64,000 nt of DNA, taken from positions 62,001-126,000 of the forward strand of contig CAWHFY010000009.1 of assembly GCA_963828755.1 (NCBI GenBank). The letters are read 5' to 3'. The stretch comes from WHSW01 sp963828755 (lineage in GTDB: Bacteria; Actinomycetota; Thermoleophilia; Solirubrobacterales; 70-9). The translations under genes were made by a program, and so were the position numbers. This document shows positions 8,906 through 16,904 of the stretch, one piece after another. Every line of letters begins with the position of its first letter. The stretch's first letter is position 1. The notes beneath the pieces are model-generated. The model saw nothing but the letters and a program-made list of their open reading frames with translations, did no database searches and was not told where the DNA came from.

Positions 8906-8962
8906 CGGTCAATTGTCGCAATTTGAGTCAAGAATGCGAGCCAGCCGCTACCATCGCGCGCC

Positions 8963-9781
8963 ATGATCGACCTGCAGAGCCATTCCACCGTGTCGGACGG
9001 CCAGCTCGAACCGGGCGACGTCGCCCGCGCGGCCGCCGAGGCAGGGATCACGGTGATGTCGCTCACCGACCACGACGGCGTCGCCGGGGTCGAGGAGGCC
9101 ACCCGGGTCGCGACCGAGCTCGGGATCGAGAACGTCCCGGCGCTCGAGATGTCGTGCGTGCACAAGTACTCCGAGGATCTGCACATCTGCGGCTACTGGG
9201 TCGACCTCGAGAAGATCGCCCCCGCCTGCGCGAAGGCCCAGCAGGAACGGGTCGACCGCGCCAAGGAGATCATCGCCAACCTCAACCGTCACGGGGTCGA
9301 CGTCACGTTCGAGCAAGCGGTCGCGAAGGCGGGCGCCGCCGACGCGATCGGCCGCCCCCACATCGCCAAGGCCGCCGGCGCCGGACCGGACCTCGGGCCG
9401 TTCTTCGAGGAGTACCTGGTCCCGGGCGCGAAGGCGTTCGTATCGCGCAAGTGGCCGACCGCCGAGCAGGCCGTCGATCTGATCCACGAGGCGGGCGGGG
9501 TCGCGGTTGTCGCCCACCCCTACTGGGACGTCCAGGACCCGGATCAGGTCCGCGACCTGGTCGAGAGCCTGGTCCGCGACGTGGGCCTCGACGGGATCGA
9601 GACCTTCTATCCGCCACACACGGCCGCGCAGACCAAGCACTGCCTCGAGCTCTGCGAGGAGTTCGGCCTCGTCCCCACGGCCTCGTCGGACTTCCACGGA
9701 CCGACGCACAAGACGTTCAGCCGCTGGGCCGCCTACGACACCTACGGGCTCGGTGAGCCGCGGGTGCCGAAGAAGCCCTGA
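8963..9781 (+). CDS. PHP-domain phosphoesterase (nucleotide or oligonucleotide phosphatase)
   Basis: A 272-residue PHP protein. Metal ligands are visible in order: LQSHSTVSDG (first HxH-like), LTDHDG, E in ALEMSC with a following HICGYW, IGRPHIAKA, VVAHPYW and SDFHGP near the C-terminus. This is the TrpH/RNase AM group, members of which remove the 3' phosphate of pAp or degrade short RNAs 5' to 3'. Next to APS kinase and sulfate-reduction genes, recycling of pAp produced from PAPS is a plausible but unproven role. Divergent from the Rrf2 gene. Confidence 0.8.
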   Translation: MIDLQSHSTVSDGQLEPGDVARAAAEAGITVMSLTDHDGVAGVEEATRVATELGIENVPALEMSCVHKYSEDLHICGYWVDLEKIAPACAKAQQERVDRAKEIIANLNRHGVDVTFEQAVAKAGAADAIGRPHIAKAAGAGPDLGPFFEEYLVPGAKAFVSRKWPTAEQAVDLIHEAGGVAVVAHPYWDVQDPDQVRDLVESLVRDVGLDGIETFYPPHTAAQTKHCLELCEEFGLVPTASSDFHGPTHKTFSRWAAYDTYGLGEPRVPKKP

Positions 9782-9807
9782 GGCCAGGTGGTTTTCGGCT
9801 CGCGCTG

Positions 9808-9897
9808 CTAGCTGACGAGCATCAACAGCAGGGCCAACAGCACGATCGCGGCCATCACGGCCAGCGACATGTTCGCGTCCCGCTCACCCACGTTCAT
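9808..9897 (-). CDS. 29-residue single-pass membrane peptide
   Basis: A small frame not usually called: ATG at 9897, stop TAG at 9808. It is preceded by an excellent ribosome site (GAAGGAGATCGTT before the ATG). The peptide has a charged N-terminus (MNVGERDANM) followed by an uninterrupted hydrophobic segment of about 18 residues (AVMAAIVLLALLLMLVS), so it should sit in the cytoplasmic membrane. It lies between the convergent PHP gene and the PlsC gene upstream on the same strand. Function unknown. The strong SD and clean membrane helix argue against chance. Confidence 0.55.
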   Translation of the reverse strand: MNVGERDANMSLAVMAAIVLLALLLMLVS

Positions 9898-9955
9898 AAC
9901 GATCTCCTTCGGTCGGACGTCGACGGGAGAAACACTAGCCGTGAATCGCCGGAAC

Positions 9956-10549
9956 TCAAGCGGGGCGGCGCCCGGCGGCGGCGATCGGCGCCGCCGCCCT
10001 GACCTCGGCCAGCAGCCGCGCGGCGAACTCGCCGTGGTCCTCGCCGATCGCGTACCCGCCGGCCGCCGGGCGGCTGAACCGGACCACTGCCCGCGGGCGG
10101 GTCGGGAAGCGGGCGAAGTCCGTGGTCCCGGTGATCGCGACGAGGACGAGTTCGGTCTCCGGCACCGCCTCGGCGAGCCGGCCGATCCCGCCCCGGGCGC
10201 GAAGCTCGCGGCCCAGCGAGCGGGTGCCCTCGGGGAAGATCCCGATGCAGGCCCCCGCGCGCAGCGATTCGACGGCGCGGTCGAGCGCGTGGGCGTCTCC
10301 GGCGCCGCGGTCGATCGGGATCTGCCCCATTCCGTCGAGGATCGGGCCGAGCCCCCTGACCTTCCACAGCGACGACTTCGCCAGCGCGCGGACCTGGCGG
10401 TGGCCGCGAGCGGCGACGCCGACCGCGACCGGGTCCATGTTCGAGTCGTGGTTGCCGGCCAGCAGAACGGGCCCGGAGCGCGGCAGCGCCTCGAGCCCGT
10501 CGACCTGCAGCCGCCCCCACCACTTCGCCCATGGCGCGCAAAGCGCCAT
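9956..10549 (-). CDS. 1-acyl-sn-glycerol-3-phosphate acyltransferase-like (PlsC family)
   Basis: Motif I is NHDSNMDP (H-x4-D catalytic pair), motif II is IPIDRG, and motif III is FPEGTRS, all in normal PlsC order over 197 residues. It transfers an acyl chain to a lysophosphatidate-like acceptor at the inner membrane. The assigned ATG (10549) may be internal: the frame continues upstream with plausible family sequence (TEPEPFTRTYRFA) to just after the cysC stop at 10605 but offers no ATG, GTG or TTG. It is last in the sir-cysH-sat-cysC series, 55 bp after cysC. Confidence 0.85.
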   Translation of the reverse strand: MALCAPWAKWWGRLQVDGLEALPRSGPVLLAGNHDSNMDPVAVGVAARGHRQVRALAKSSLWKVRGLGPILDGMGQIPIDRGAGDAHALDRAVESLRAGACIGIFPEGTRSLGRELRARGGIGRLAEAVPETELVLVAITGTTDFARFPTRPRAVVRFSRPAAGGYAIGEDHGEFAARLLAEVRAAAPIAAAGRRPA

Positions 10550-10604
10550 CGCGAAGCGGTAGGTGCGGGTGAAGGGTTCCGGTTCGGTCGCGATGACCGC
10601 GGCG

Positions 10605-11171
10605 CTAGGCGGCGACCGCGGCCGGAATCAGGCTGCGGTCCTCGAGGTACGCGAGGATCTGGTGCGCGGACTCCTCCGCCGACTGCTGCTCGGTCTCGAT
10701 CACGAGCTCCGGGTTCTCCGGCGGCTCGTAGGGATCGGAGACGCCGGTGAACTCCTTGATCTCACCGGAGCGGGCCTTCGCGTAGAGGCCCTTGACGTCG
10801 CGCTCCTCGCAGGTCTCGACCGAGGCCTTGACGTAGGCCTCGACGAAGCGGTCGCCCATCATCGAGCGGGCCTCGTCGCGAATGTCGCGGTAGGGCGAGA
10901 TCGCGGCGGTGATCACCGGCACACCGTTGCGCGAGAGCAGGTTCGCGACGAACGCGATCCGGCGGATGTTGGTGTCGCGGTCCTCCTTCGAGAACCCGAG
11001 ACCCTTGGACAGGTTCTCGCGAACTACGTCGCCGTCGAGCACCTCGAGCTTCGAGCCGCGCTTGCGCAGCTCCTTGACCAGGTGCGTGGTGATCGTGGAC
11101 TTGCCCGAGCCCGAGAGCCCGGTGAACCAGAGGCAAAAGCCCTCGGGCGGCGCTGTTGTGTCGTCAGCCAT
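10605..11171 (-). CDS. cysC: Adenylylsulfate (APS) kinase
   Basis: 188 residues. Walker A GLSGSGKST (about residues 18-26), then the APS-kinase segments LDGDVVRENLSKGLGFSKEDR, RRIAFVANLL, ISPYRDIRDEAR and KGLYAKARSGEIKEFTGVSDPYE. It phosphorylates APS to PAPS. The ATG at 11171 overlaps the sat stop by 8 bp. Since the cysH product here looks like an APS (not PAPS) reductase, PAPS may be made for sulfotransferases rather than for reduction, as in mycobacteria. The C-terminal extension (EDRSLIPAAVAA) is short and unremarkable. Confidence 0.93.
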   Translation of the reverse strand: MADDTTAPPEGFCLWFTGLSGSGKSTITTHLVKELRKRGSKLEVLDGDVVRENLSKGLGFSKEDRDTNIRRIAFVANLLSRNGVPVITAAISPYRDIRDEARSMMGDRFVEAYVKASVETCEERDVKGLYAKARSGEIKEFTGVSDPYEPPENPELVIETEQQSAEESAHQILAYLEDRSLIPAAVAA

Positions 11172-12252
11172 TGTCGGCCTCCTCCTTGTATGCGTCGATG
11201 AGGATGTCGGCAACCTCTTCCCGCGAGAACTCGTGCGGCGGCTTCTCGCCGGCCTCGAGCATCTCGCGCACCTTCGTCCCCGAGAGGAACAGATGCGACT
11301 CCTGCGGGTGCGGGCAGGTCTTCGCCGAGCCCATCCCCTCGCATTCGTGGCACCAGAAGGTGTGCTCGAAGAACAGCGGAGTGATCCCGAGCTCGTTGAT
11401 GTCGATGTCGTCGAAGATCCGCTGCGCGTCGTAGGTGCCGTAGTAGTCACCGACGCCCGCGTGGTCACGGCCGACGATGAAGTGCGTGCAGCCGTAGTTG
11501 CGGCGGATGATCGCGTGCAGCACGGCCTCACGCGGGCCGGCGTAATGCATCTTGCCCGGGTTGACGCCGAGCATCACGTGATCGGGGTGGTAGTAGTTGT
11601 CCATCAGGACCTCGTAGCAGCGCATCCGCACGTCAGCGGGGATGTCGCCCTTCTTGGTCTCGCCGATCAGCGGGTGGATGTACAGCCCGTCGCAGATCTC
11701 GAGCGCGGCCTTGGTGAGGTACTCGTGCGCCCGGTGGATCGGGTTGCGGGTCTGGAACGCGACGATCCGCTTCCAGCCGCGGTCGGCGAACGACTGCTTC
11801 GCCTCGGCCGCCGTCTGGTAGCGCTTCTGGAACGCCTCGTCGTGATCGGGCAGCGCGTCGGCCTCGATCGGGCCGGCGAGGCAGCGGTTGCCCTCGGCGC
11901 GGATCGCGGCGACGCCCGGATGGTCGTTGTCGGTCGTGCGGTAGACCGTCTCGGCCTCGTGCTCGACGTCCTTCTCGTAGATCTCCTCGACCGTCAGCCG
12001 GCCGAGCGCCTTGCCGTTCGGGGCGCTGAGCTCGACCACGTCGCCGACCGAGCACTCGAGGTCGGTCGCGAGGGTGATCGGGATCGGCCAGATCTCGCCC
12101 GAGGTCAGCTTCATGTCGTCGCAGACGGACTTCCAGTCGGCGGCGCCGAGGAAGCCGGTCAGCGGCGCGAAGCCACCGTTTGCGAGCAGCTCGAAGTCGG
12201 AGGCCTGGCGTGCGGTCAGCTGCAGCGCCAGGGCGGTCTCGGCGCTACCCAT
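11164..12252 (-). CDS. sat: Sulfate adenylyltransferase (ATP sulfurylase)
   Basis: About 362 residues from ATG 12252. Contains the ATP sulfurylase signatures FQTRNPIHRAHEYL (HxxH of the active site), GVNPGKMHYAGPREA and FIVGRDHAGVGDYY, and a zinc-binding CxxC...C...H cluster (HECEGMGSAKTCPH) as in bacterial homo-oligomeric Sat. It activates sulfate to APS. The start overlaps the cysH stop by 8 bp; an ATG at 12303 would add 17 poorly conserved residues. No CysD/CysN pair is seen, so this is the sole sulfate-activating enzyme here. Confidence 0.93.
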   Translation of the reverse strand: MGSAETALALQLTARQASDFELLANGGFAPLTGFLGAADWKSVCDDMKLTSGEIWPIPITLATDLECSVGDVVELSAPNGKALGRLTVEEIYEKDVEHEAETVYRTTDNDHPGVAAIRAEGNRCLAGPIEADALPDHDEAFQKRYQTAAEAKQSFADRGWKRIVAFQTRNPIHRAHEYLTKAALEICDGLYIHPLIGETKKGDIPADVRMRCYEVLMDNYYHPDHVMLGVNPGKMHYAGPREAVLHAIIRRNYGCTHFIVGRDHAGVGDYYGTYDAQRIFDDIDINELGITPLFFEHTFWCHECEGMGSAKTCPHPQESHLFLSGTKVREMLEAGEKPPHEFSREEVADILIDAYKEEADNG

Positions 12253-13009
12253 GGATTCCGCACTCAGTCCGGTCGGTACCGGCCCAGCGGCCGGCGCGTG
12301 CATCGGGGCCCTCGAGTGCGACCGTTGTGCACGGCATGCATCCGATCGAGGGATATCCCTGGTCGTGAAGGGGGTTATAGGGCACGTGGTGATCCTTTAT
12401 GTAGTTCCAGACTTGCTTGTCATCCCAGTCGGCGAGGGGGTTGAGCTTCCAGAGCCCGAACCGCTCATCCCATCCGAACTTGGGTGCGTCGGCCCGGGTC
12501 TCCGAGTCGACTCTGCGAATTCCCGATACCCAGCAACTCACCTCGTCAAGGGCGGTGCGCATCAAATCGACCTTGCGGTCAGCGCAGCAGGCATCTGGGT
12601 CGAGGCGCAAGAGATTAGCGGCGCGCTCGCCGGGCTGCGCCGACGGTGGCAGATCGGCGAACCGCTCGAACTCGATCCCGTAGCGCTCGGCCAGCGCGTC
12701 GCGGGTGTCGTAGGTCTGCGGGAACAGCAGCCCTGTGTCGACGTAGAAGAACCGCGCGCCGGGGTCGATCCGGTGCGCCATGTCGACCATCACCGAGCTC
12801 GTCTTCTGAAACGAGACGGCGAATCGCAGCTCCGGGTGAAAGCGCTCCATCGCCCAGGCGATCGTCGCCTCGGCGCTCAGCGTCTCGACCTCGGCGGTGA
12901 CCTCGGCCGGGTCGACGACATGGCCGCCGATCATCGGCAGCCGGGCGACCTGGCCCGCGTTGTCGGCCGTGGTCGCGGGCATCGGGGTCGGGATCACGGA
13001 GCCGCTCAT
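12245..13009 (-). CDS. cysH: Assimilatory APS reductase (CysH family, 4Fe-4S type)
   Basis: 254 residues. FAVSFQKTSSVMVDMA is the P-loop-like PP motif, FFYVDTGLLFPQTY follows, and four cysteines in CC (141-142) and CMPC (224, 227) are the cluster ligands that distinguish APS reductases from PAPS reductases. The C-terminal ECGIHG carries the catalytic cysteine (about 250) that forms the S-sulfo intermediate. It reduces APS to sulfite with thioredoxin. ATG at 13009 overlaps the sir stop (ATGA), and the stop overlaps sat, so sir, cysH, sat and cysC are translationally chained. Confidence 0.9.
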   Translation of the reverse strand: MSGSVIPTPMPATTADNAGQVARLPMIGGHVVDPAEVTAEVETLSAEATIAWAMERFHPELRFAVSFQKTSSVMVDMAHRIDPGARFFYVDTGLLFPQTYDTRDALAERYGIEFERFADLPPSAQPGERAANLLRLDPDACCADRKVDLMRTALDEVSCWVSGIRRVDSETRADAPKFGWDERFGLWKLNPLADWDDKQVWNYIKDHHVPYNPLHDQGYPSIGCMPCTTVALEGPDARAGRWAGTDRTECGIHG

Positions 13010-14892
13010 ACGGCGCACTCGCCCTCGCCGCGCTCGACCGCGTACGGCTCGGACCGGTTCCAGTCGATGAACTGGCTCATCGTCTCGAGGCTGAACTCGG
13101 CCGGCAGGGTCAAGTCCTTGACCGCTTCCTCGAACCGGGCGGTGCCGACGCGCTCGACGAAGTCGTTGAAGGCCTCGTCGCCGTCGCGCTCGCTCTCGTA
13201 GAGCCGCAGCCAGCGCTCGACCGCGTCGGGGACGCGCTTCGCGGGCAGCCGCGCCTTGAGGCGGTGGCCGTAGATGACCTCGCCGCCCTCGTAGTTGCCG
13301 CCGAGGTGCGGGATGTAGGCGGGCATCGCGCGGCCGCCGACCTTGAGCGAGGCGCCGTAGAAGCCGATGTTGGCGATGTGGTGCTGGCTGCACCCGTTCG
13401 GGCAGCCGGACATCTTGATGTGGACCCGCTTGGTCAGCGGGTCGGAGATCTTCATCGACTCGACCCGCTCCTGGACCGCGGCGTTGAGGCCCATCGAGGC
13501 GGTGATCCCCAGCTTGCAGCTGTCGGTGCCGGGGCACGAGACGACATCGGTGATCTGATCGGCCCCCGCGTCGGCCAGCCCGAGTTCCCCGAGCCGCGAA
13601 TAGACGTCGTAGAGCGCCTCATCGCGCACCCAGCGCAGCACGAAGTTCTGATGGACGGTCGTGCGAGCCGAGCCGCCGGTGAACTCCCGCATGATCTGGC
13701 CGAGGCCGCGGAACTGCTCCGGGGTCAGGTCGCCGCGGGTGATCTTCACCTCGACCGTGTTGAAGCCCGCTTGGCGCTGCGGGCGCACGTTGGCGTCGCT
13801 GAAGGCGTCGAAGGCGCTGCCGTCGCCGTTCGGGCTCGCGGCCGCGGCCGGCGGCGCCGGCGCGTTGCCCTCCTCGTCGACGACGTAGGTGAGGTGGCCG
13901 ATCGAGAAGTCGCGCTCGGCGACCCAGTCGCCCTCGAGCTCCTCCTCGACCATCTCGCGGAAGGCGTCGATGCCGATCTTGTCGATCAGCACCTTGATCC
14001 GGGCGCGGGCGCGGTTGACGCGCAGCCACTCCTGCCGGTCGAAGATCCGGAAGACGGCCTCGGAGACCTTCAGGTAGTCGCCGTTCTCGAGCTCGACGAA
14101 GTCGTACAGCGTCGGGGCGATCCGCGGCATGATCGAGGTGCCGCCGCCGACCCGGACCTCGACCCCGCGGACGCCGTCGCGCTCGCGCGGGATGAAGCCG
14201 ATGTCGTGGATGCCGGTGATCGCGACGTCCTCGTCGGTGGCCGTGAAGGCCGTCTTCACCTTGCGTGGCATCAGTTGCGTCGTCGGGTGGCGAACGAAGT
14301 AGCGAACGTAGGCGGCCGCGTAAGGGGTGATGTCGAAGAGCTCTCCGTCGCTCACCCCGGCGTAGGGGTCGCCGGTGACGTTGCGGACCGTGTTGCCGCA
14401 GCCCTCGCGCGAGGAGAGGCCGACATCGGAGATCTCGCGGATCAGCTCGGCCATCTGCGCCAGCGGGATGTGGTGGATCTGGATGTTCTGGCGGGTGGTG
14501 ACGTGGCCCTTGTTGAGCGGCGCATACTGCTCGACCACGCTGGCGAGCGCGTCCATCTGCTCGGGGGTGACGCCGCCCATCGGCAGCTTGATCCGGCACA
14601 TCTGCACGTCGGGCTGGCGCTGGCCGTAGACGCCCTGCTTGAGGCGGAAGCCGATGAACTGGTCCTCGGGGGTCTGGCCGTCGAGGAACTTCCCCGCCTC
14701 GGAGTCGAAGTCGTCGAACTCGTGCTCGAGGATTGGGATCAGGTGCCCCGGGACGTTCTCGTACACCTCGGGGTTGGTGAGCGAGCCGAGCCTGCCCTTA
14801 CCCTCCTGAGGCTTCGAGTGGTGCACGTCGAGCTTGTGTTCGGCGGCGATCCGCTCCTCAGCGGACGCCGCCGGCGCGGCGGTGGGCTCCAT
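13006..14892 (-). CDS. sir: Ferredoxin-type sulfite (or nitrite) reductase, siroheme protein
   Basis: About 628 residues from ATG 14892 (GTG 14907 is a less likely start). Siroheme/4Fe-4S ligands are CPGTDSC (about residues 450-456) and SGCPNGCSQHH (about 495-501). The two NIR_SIR ferredoxin-like halves are recognisable (VTTRQNIQIHHI and RTTVHQNFVLRWV). A linker rich in Ala/Pro (about residues 345-365) separates them. Gene order with cysH and sat assigns sulfite to sulfide reduction. First gene of the minus-strand sulfur operon, with a candidate regulatory region immediately upstream. Confidence 0.9.
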   Translation of the reverse strand: MEPTAAPAASAEERIAAEHKLDVHHSKPQEGKGRLGSLTNPEVYENVPGHLIPILEHEFDDFDSEAGKFLDGQTPEDQFIGFRLKQGVYGQRQPDVQMCRIKLPMGGVTPEQMDALASVVEQYAPLNKGHVTTRQNIQIHHIPLAQMAELIREISDVGLSSREGCGNTVRNVTGDPYAGVSDGELFDITPYAAAYVRYFVRHPTTQLMPRKVKTAFTATDEDVAITGIHDIGFIPRERDGVRGVEVRVGGGTSIMPRIAPTLYDFVELENGDYLKVSEAVFRIFDRQEWLRVNRARARIKVLIDKIGIDAFREMVEEELEGDWVAERDFSIGHLTYVVDEEGNAPAPPAAAASPNGDGSAFDAFSDANVRPQRQAGFNTVEVKITRGDLTPEQFRGLGQIMREFTGGSARTTVHQNFVLRWVRDEALYDVYSRLGELGLADAGADQITDVVSCPGTDSCKLGITASMGLNAAVQERVESMKISDPLTKRVHIKMSGCPNGCSQHHIANIGFYGASLKVGGRAMPAYIPHLGGNYEGGEVIYGHRLKARLPAKRVPDAVERWLRLYESERDGDEAFNDFVERVGTARFEEAVKDLTLPAEFSLETMSQFIDWNRSEPYAVERGEGECAV

Positions 14893-14908
14893 GCGGCGAT
14901 AATACACA

Positions 14909-14940
14909 AATCCCGATTGGGATTCGGGTATTTACGCGCC
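14909..14940 (-). promoter_or_regulatory. Candidate promoter/operator of the sulfur operon
   Basis: Directly upstream of sir lies a near-perfect inverted repeat, AATCCC-GATT-GGGATT (14909-14924), followed by CGGGTATTTACGCGCC, which shares GTATTTACGC with the TauE-like gene's upstream region. The arrangement is compatible with a repressor site overlapping a promoter; the neighbouring Rrf2 protein is the obvious candidate ligand. Confidence 0.4.
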
Positions 14941-14982
14941 GCGCGACCGGGTACGCTCGCCGCGGTCCACCGAGGAGCGGTT

Positions 14983-15436
14983 ATGCGAGGTCTCGCATCG
15001 GGGATTCTGGCGCTGGGAGTCGCGATCGCGGCGTGTCCGGCCGCGCCGGGGTCGCCAAGCAGCCGCCGAAGCTCTCGGTCGCCGACGTCAGCGTCGCCGA
15101 GGGTGACGACGGCAGCGCCTCGCTCACCTTCACGGCGAAGCTCTCGAAGCGGGCGAGGCACCGAGTCACCGCGTCCTACGCGACCAGCGACGGCAGGGCG
15201 ACCGCGCCGACCGATTACGCCGCCGCCGCGGGCAAGGTGACGATCGCGAGACGGCACCGCCGCGCCCGGATCACGGTCGCGGTCGTCGGCGACGCGATCC
15301 CCGAGACCGACGAGAGCCTCACCCTGGCCCTCTCGAACCCCAAGCACGCGATGCTCGCCGACGGCTCGGCCGAGGGGATCATCCGCGACGACGACTTCGC
15401 CGGCCCGCCGACCGCCCCGCCGCCAGCGCGCGCTGA
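14983..15436 (+). CDS. Secreted Calx-beta domain protein, frame broken near the signal peptide
   Basis: ATG 14983 follows a good SD (GAGGAG) and opens a signal-peptide-like start (MRGLASGILALGVAIAA). The frame then fails; in another frame from about 15040 a Calx-beta domain is clear: LSVADVSVAEGDDGSASLTFT, SYATSDGRATAPTDY, GDAIPETDESLTLALS, IIRDDD. Calx-beta modules bind calcium in extracellular or adhesion proteins. Joining the frames needs two extra bases or one missing base near 15025-15050. The domain frame has no stop until 15573; the end given is a TGA at 15434-15436 in another frame, just before the convergent dodecin gene, so the 3' boundary is uncertain. Confidence 0.5.
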
Positions 15437-15438
15437 GC

Positions 15439-15648
15439 TCAGTCGACCTCGGTGTCTTCGATCAGGAACGCGACCCGGACGTGGGCGCGGTACTCGTCCA
15501 GGTTCTCGCCACGGATCCCGGTCGACACGATGTCGACCGCGCGGATGTTGCGAAGCGATGACTGCGCCTGATTGAGCGCCTGTTTGGCGGCGTCGTCGGT
15601 GGACGTCTTCGAGCTGCCGACCAGCTCGATGATCTTGACTACGGCCAC
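15439..15648 (-). CDS. Dodecin family flavin-binding protein
   Basis: 69 residues from GTG 15648, preceded by AGGAGG at ideal spacing. VVKIIELVGSSKTSTDDAAKQAL, then VSTGIRGENLDEYRAHVRVAFLIED, matches dodecin throughout, including the strand carrying the flavin-stacking position. Dodecins assemble as hollow 12-mers that store FMN or riboflavin (bacterial type often also binds CoA). The protein is of normal family length. It converges on the Calx-beta gene. Confidence 0.9.
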   Translation of the reverse strand: MAVVKIIELVGSSKTSTDDAAKQALNQAQSSLRNIRAVDIVSTGIRGENLDEYRAHVRVAFLIEDTEVD

Positions 15649-15700
15649 GGTCTTCCTCCTGTGTGGGGTCCGGCCCAGCACACGGCCGGTGCACGAATTT

Positions 15701-15937
15701 CTATCGCGGCGCGTGACCCCACGCGGAGCCGCTCACCTGACGCGCGGCGATGCCCTCCTCGAGCGCGGCGCGCTGCCAGCGGCTCTGGGCCGGCGCGGGA
15801 GCCGGGACTGGAGCGGTCTCGGCGAGGAACTGCTCGAGGGCGGCGACGATCGCTACCGCCGCGGACTTCGAGGTCGCCTCGGTCAGCAGCTCGATCCGCG
15901 GCCGCGGTGGCTTGCGGTTGCCGTTGGTGCCCGCCAT
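15701..15937 (-). CDS. Small protein, possibly acyl-CoA carboxylase epsilon-like
   Basis: 78 residues from ATG 15937. The order of features (basic start, amphipathic helix SAAVAIVAALEQFLAE, Ala/Pro linker, then SRWQRAALEEGIAARQ with a lone Trp) resembles the small epsilon/accessory subunits of actinobacterial acyl-CoA carboxylases. The carboxyltransferase gene lies 2.7 kb away on the same strand, which is compatible but not proof. Divergent from the ornithine-cyclodeaminase-like gene, 25 bp apart. Called hypothetical if the resemblance fails. Confidence 0.5.
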   Translation of the reverse strand: MAGTNGNRKPPRPRIELLTEATSKSAAVAIVAALEQFLAETAPVPAPAPAQSRWQRAALEEGIAARQVSGSAWGHAPR

Positions 15938-15962
15938 CGGCGCGAAGCCTAACCTGCGGCGG

Positions 15963-16904
15963 GTGAGCGACGTGCGCATCTTCGATTCCGACGCGGTCCT
16001 CGCTGCGGTCTCGCCGGGCGCCGCGATCGAGCGCACCCGAACCGCGTTCGAGCGCCACGCCGCCGGCGACTGGGTGATGCCGGCGAAGGTGTACGTCGAC
16101 GCTCCGGGGCACGGTGACTTTCGCGCGATGCCCGCCCGCGGCGAGGGACTGGCGACGCTCAAGTGGGTGACGTCGTTCCCCGGCAACCCGGCGCGCGGGT
16201 TGCCGGTGGTCGCCGGGGCGCTGCTCGTCTCCAGCACCGAGACCGGCGAGCTCCTCGCGGTGATCGATTGCGCCGCGATCACCTCGCTGCGCACGGGCGC
16301 CGCCGCCGCAGTCTCCGCGCAGGCGCTCGCGGCGCCCGACGCCGAGACGGTCGGGCTGATCGGCTGCGGCGTCAACGGCGCCTGGGCGGCGCGCTGCCTC
16401 GCCGCCGCCGGTTACGGGCCCGGGGTCTTGTTCGACCCGCGCGCCGATGCCGCGGAGGCGCTGGCCGTCGAGCTCGGCTGGAGCGCCGGCGCGCGCGCCG
16501 AGGCCGCCGCGCAGGACGTCGTCGTCACCGTCACCCCGGCGGCGACGCCGGTGATCGAGGCCGCCGACCTGCGCCCGGGCCAGCACCTCGCGGTGCTCGG
16601 CGCCGACGCGGCGGGCAAGGCCGAGGTCGAGCTCGCGGCGCTGGAGCGCTGCTCGCTGTTTTGCGACGAGTGGGTGCAGGCGTCCAAGGGCGGCGAGCTC
16701 TCCGGGGCGGTCGCCGCCGGGGCGATCGACCGCGCGCGGGTGACCGAGATCGGCGACGTGCTGCTCGGGCGCGCGCCCGGTCGCCGGTCGCCGGACGAGA
16801 TCACCCTGTTCGACTCCACCGGGCTCGCGACGCAGGACCTCGGGATCGCGCTGGCGGTGCTCGAATCGGCGAGCGCGGGCGACGCGCCGGCGGTCGACCT
16901 CTAG
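15963..16904 (+). CDS. Ornithine cyclodeaminase / mu-crystallin family protein
   Basis: 313 residues from GTG 15963. MPAKVYVD contains the conserved substrate lysine, GEGLATLKWVTSFPGNPARGLPVV and LLAVIDCAAITSLRTGAAAA are family blocks, and GLIGCGVNGAWAA (about residue 132) is the NAD(P) Rossmann loop. Members are ornithine cyclodeaminases, alanine dehydrogenases or ketimine reductases; the exact reaction cannot be assigned. Its TAG stop shares CTAG with the convergent M28 peptidase gene. Confidence 0.85.
   Translation: MSDVRIFDSDAVLAAVSPGAAIERTRTAFERHAAGDWVMPAKVYVDAPGHGDFRAMPARGEGLATLKWVTSFPGNPARGLPVVAGALLVSSTETGELLAVIDCAAITSLRTGAAAAVSAQALAAPDAETVGLIGCGVNGAWAARCLAAAGYGPGVLFDPRADAAEALAVELGWSAGARAEAAAQDVVVTVTPAATPVIEAADLRPGQHLAVLGADAAGKAEVELAALERCSLFCDEWVQASKGGELSGAVAAGAIDRARVTEIGDVLLGRAPGRRSPDEITLFDSTGLATQDLGIALAVLESASAGDAPAVDL

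Noticed and set aside
13264..15240. 658-residue plus-strand frame across sir
   Set aside because: Antisense of sir; composition is Asp/Val/Leu-rich with no motif, while the minus strand carries full siroheme motifs.
15033..15575. 180-residue protein continuing past the Calx-beta domain
   Set aside because: The end would lie antisense across the dodecin gene and is Arg/Pro-rich shadow; domain ends near 15400.
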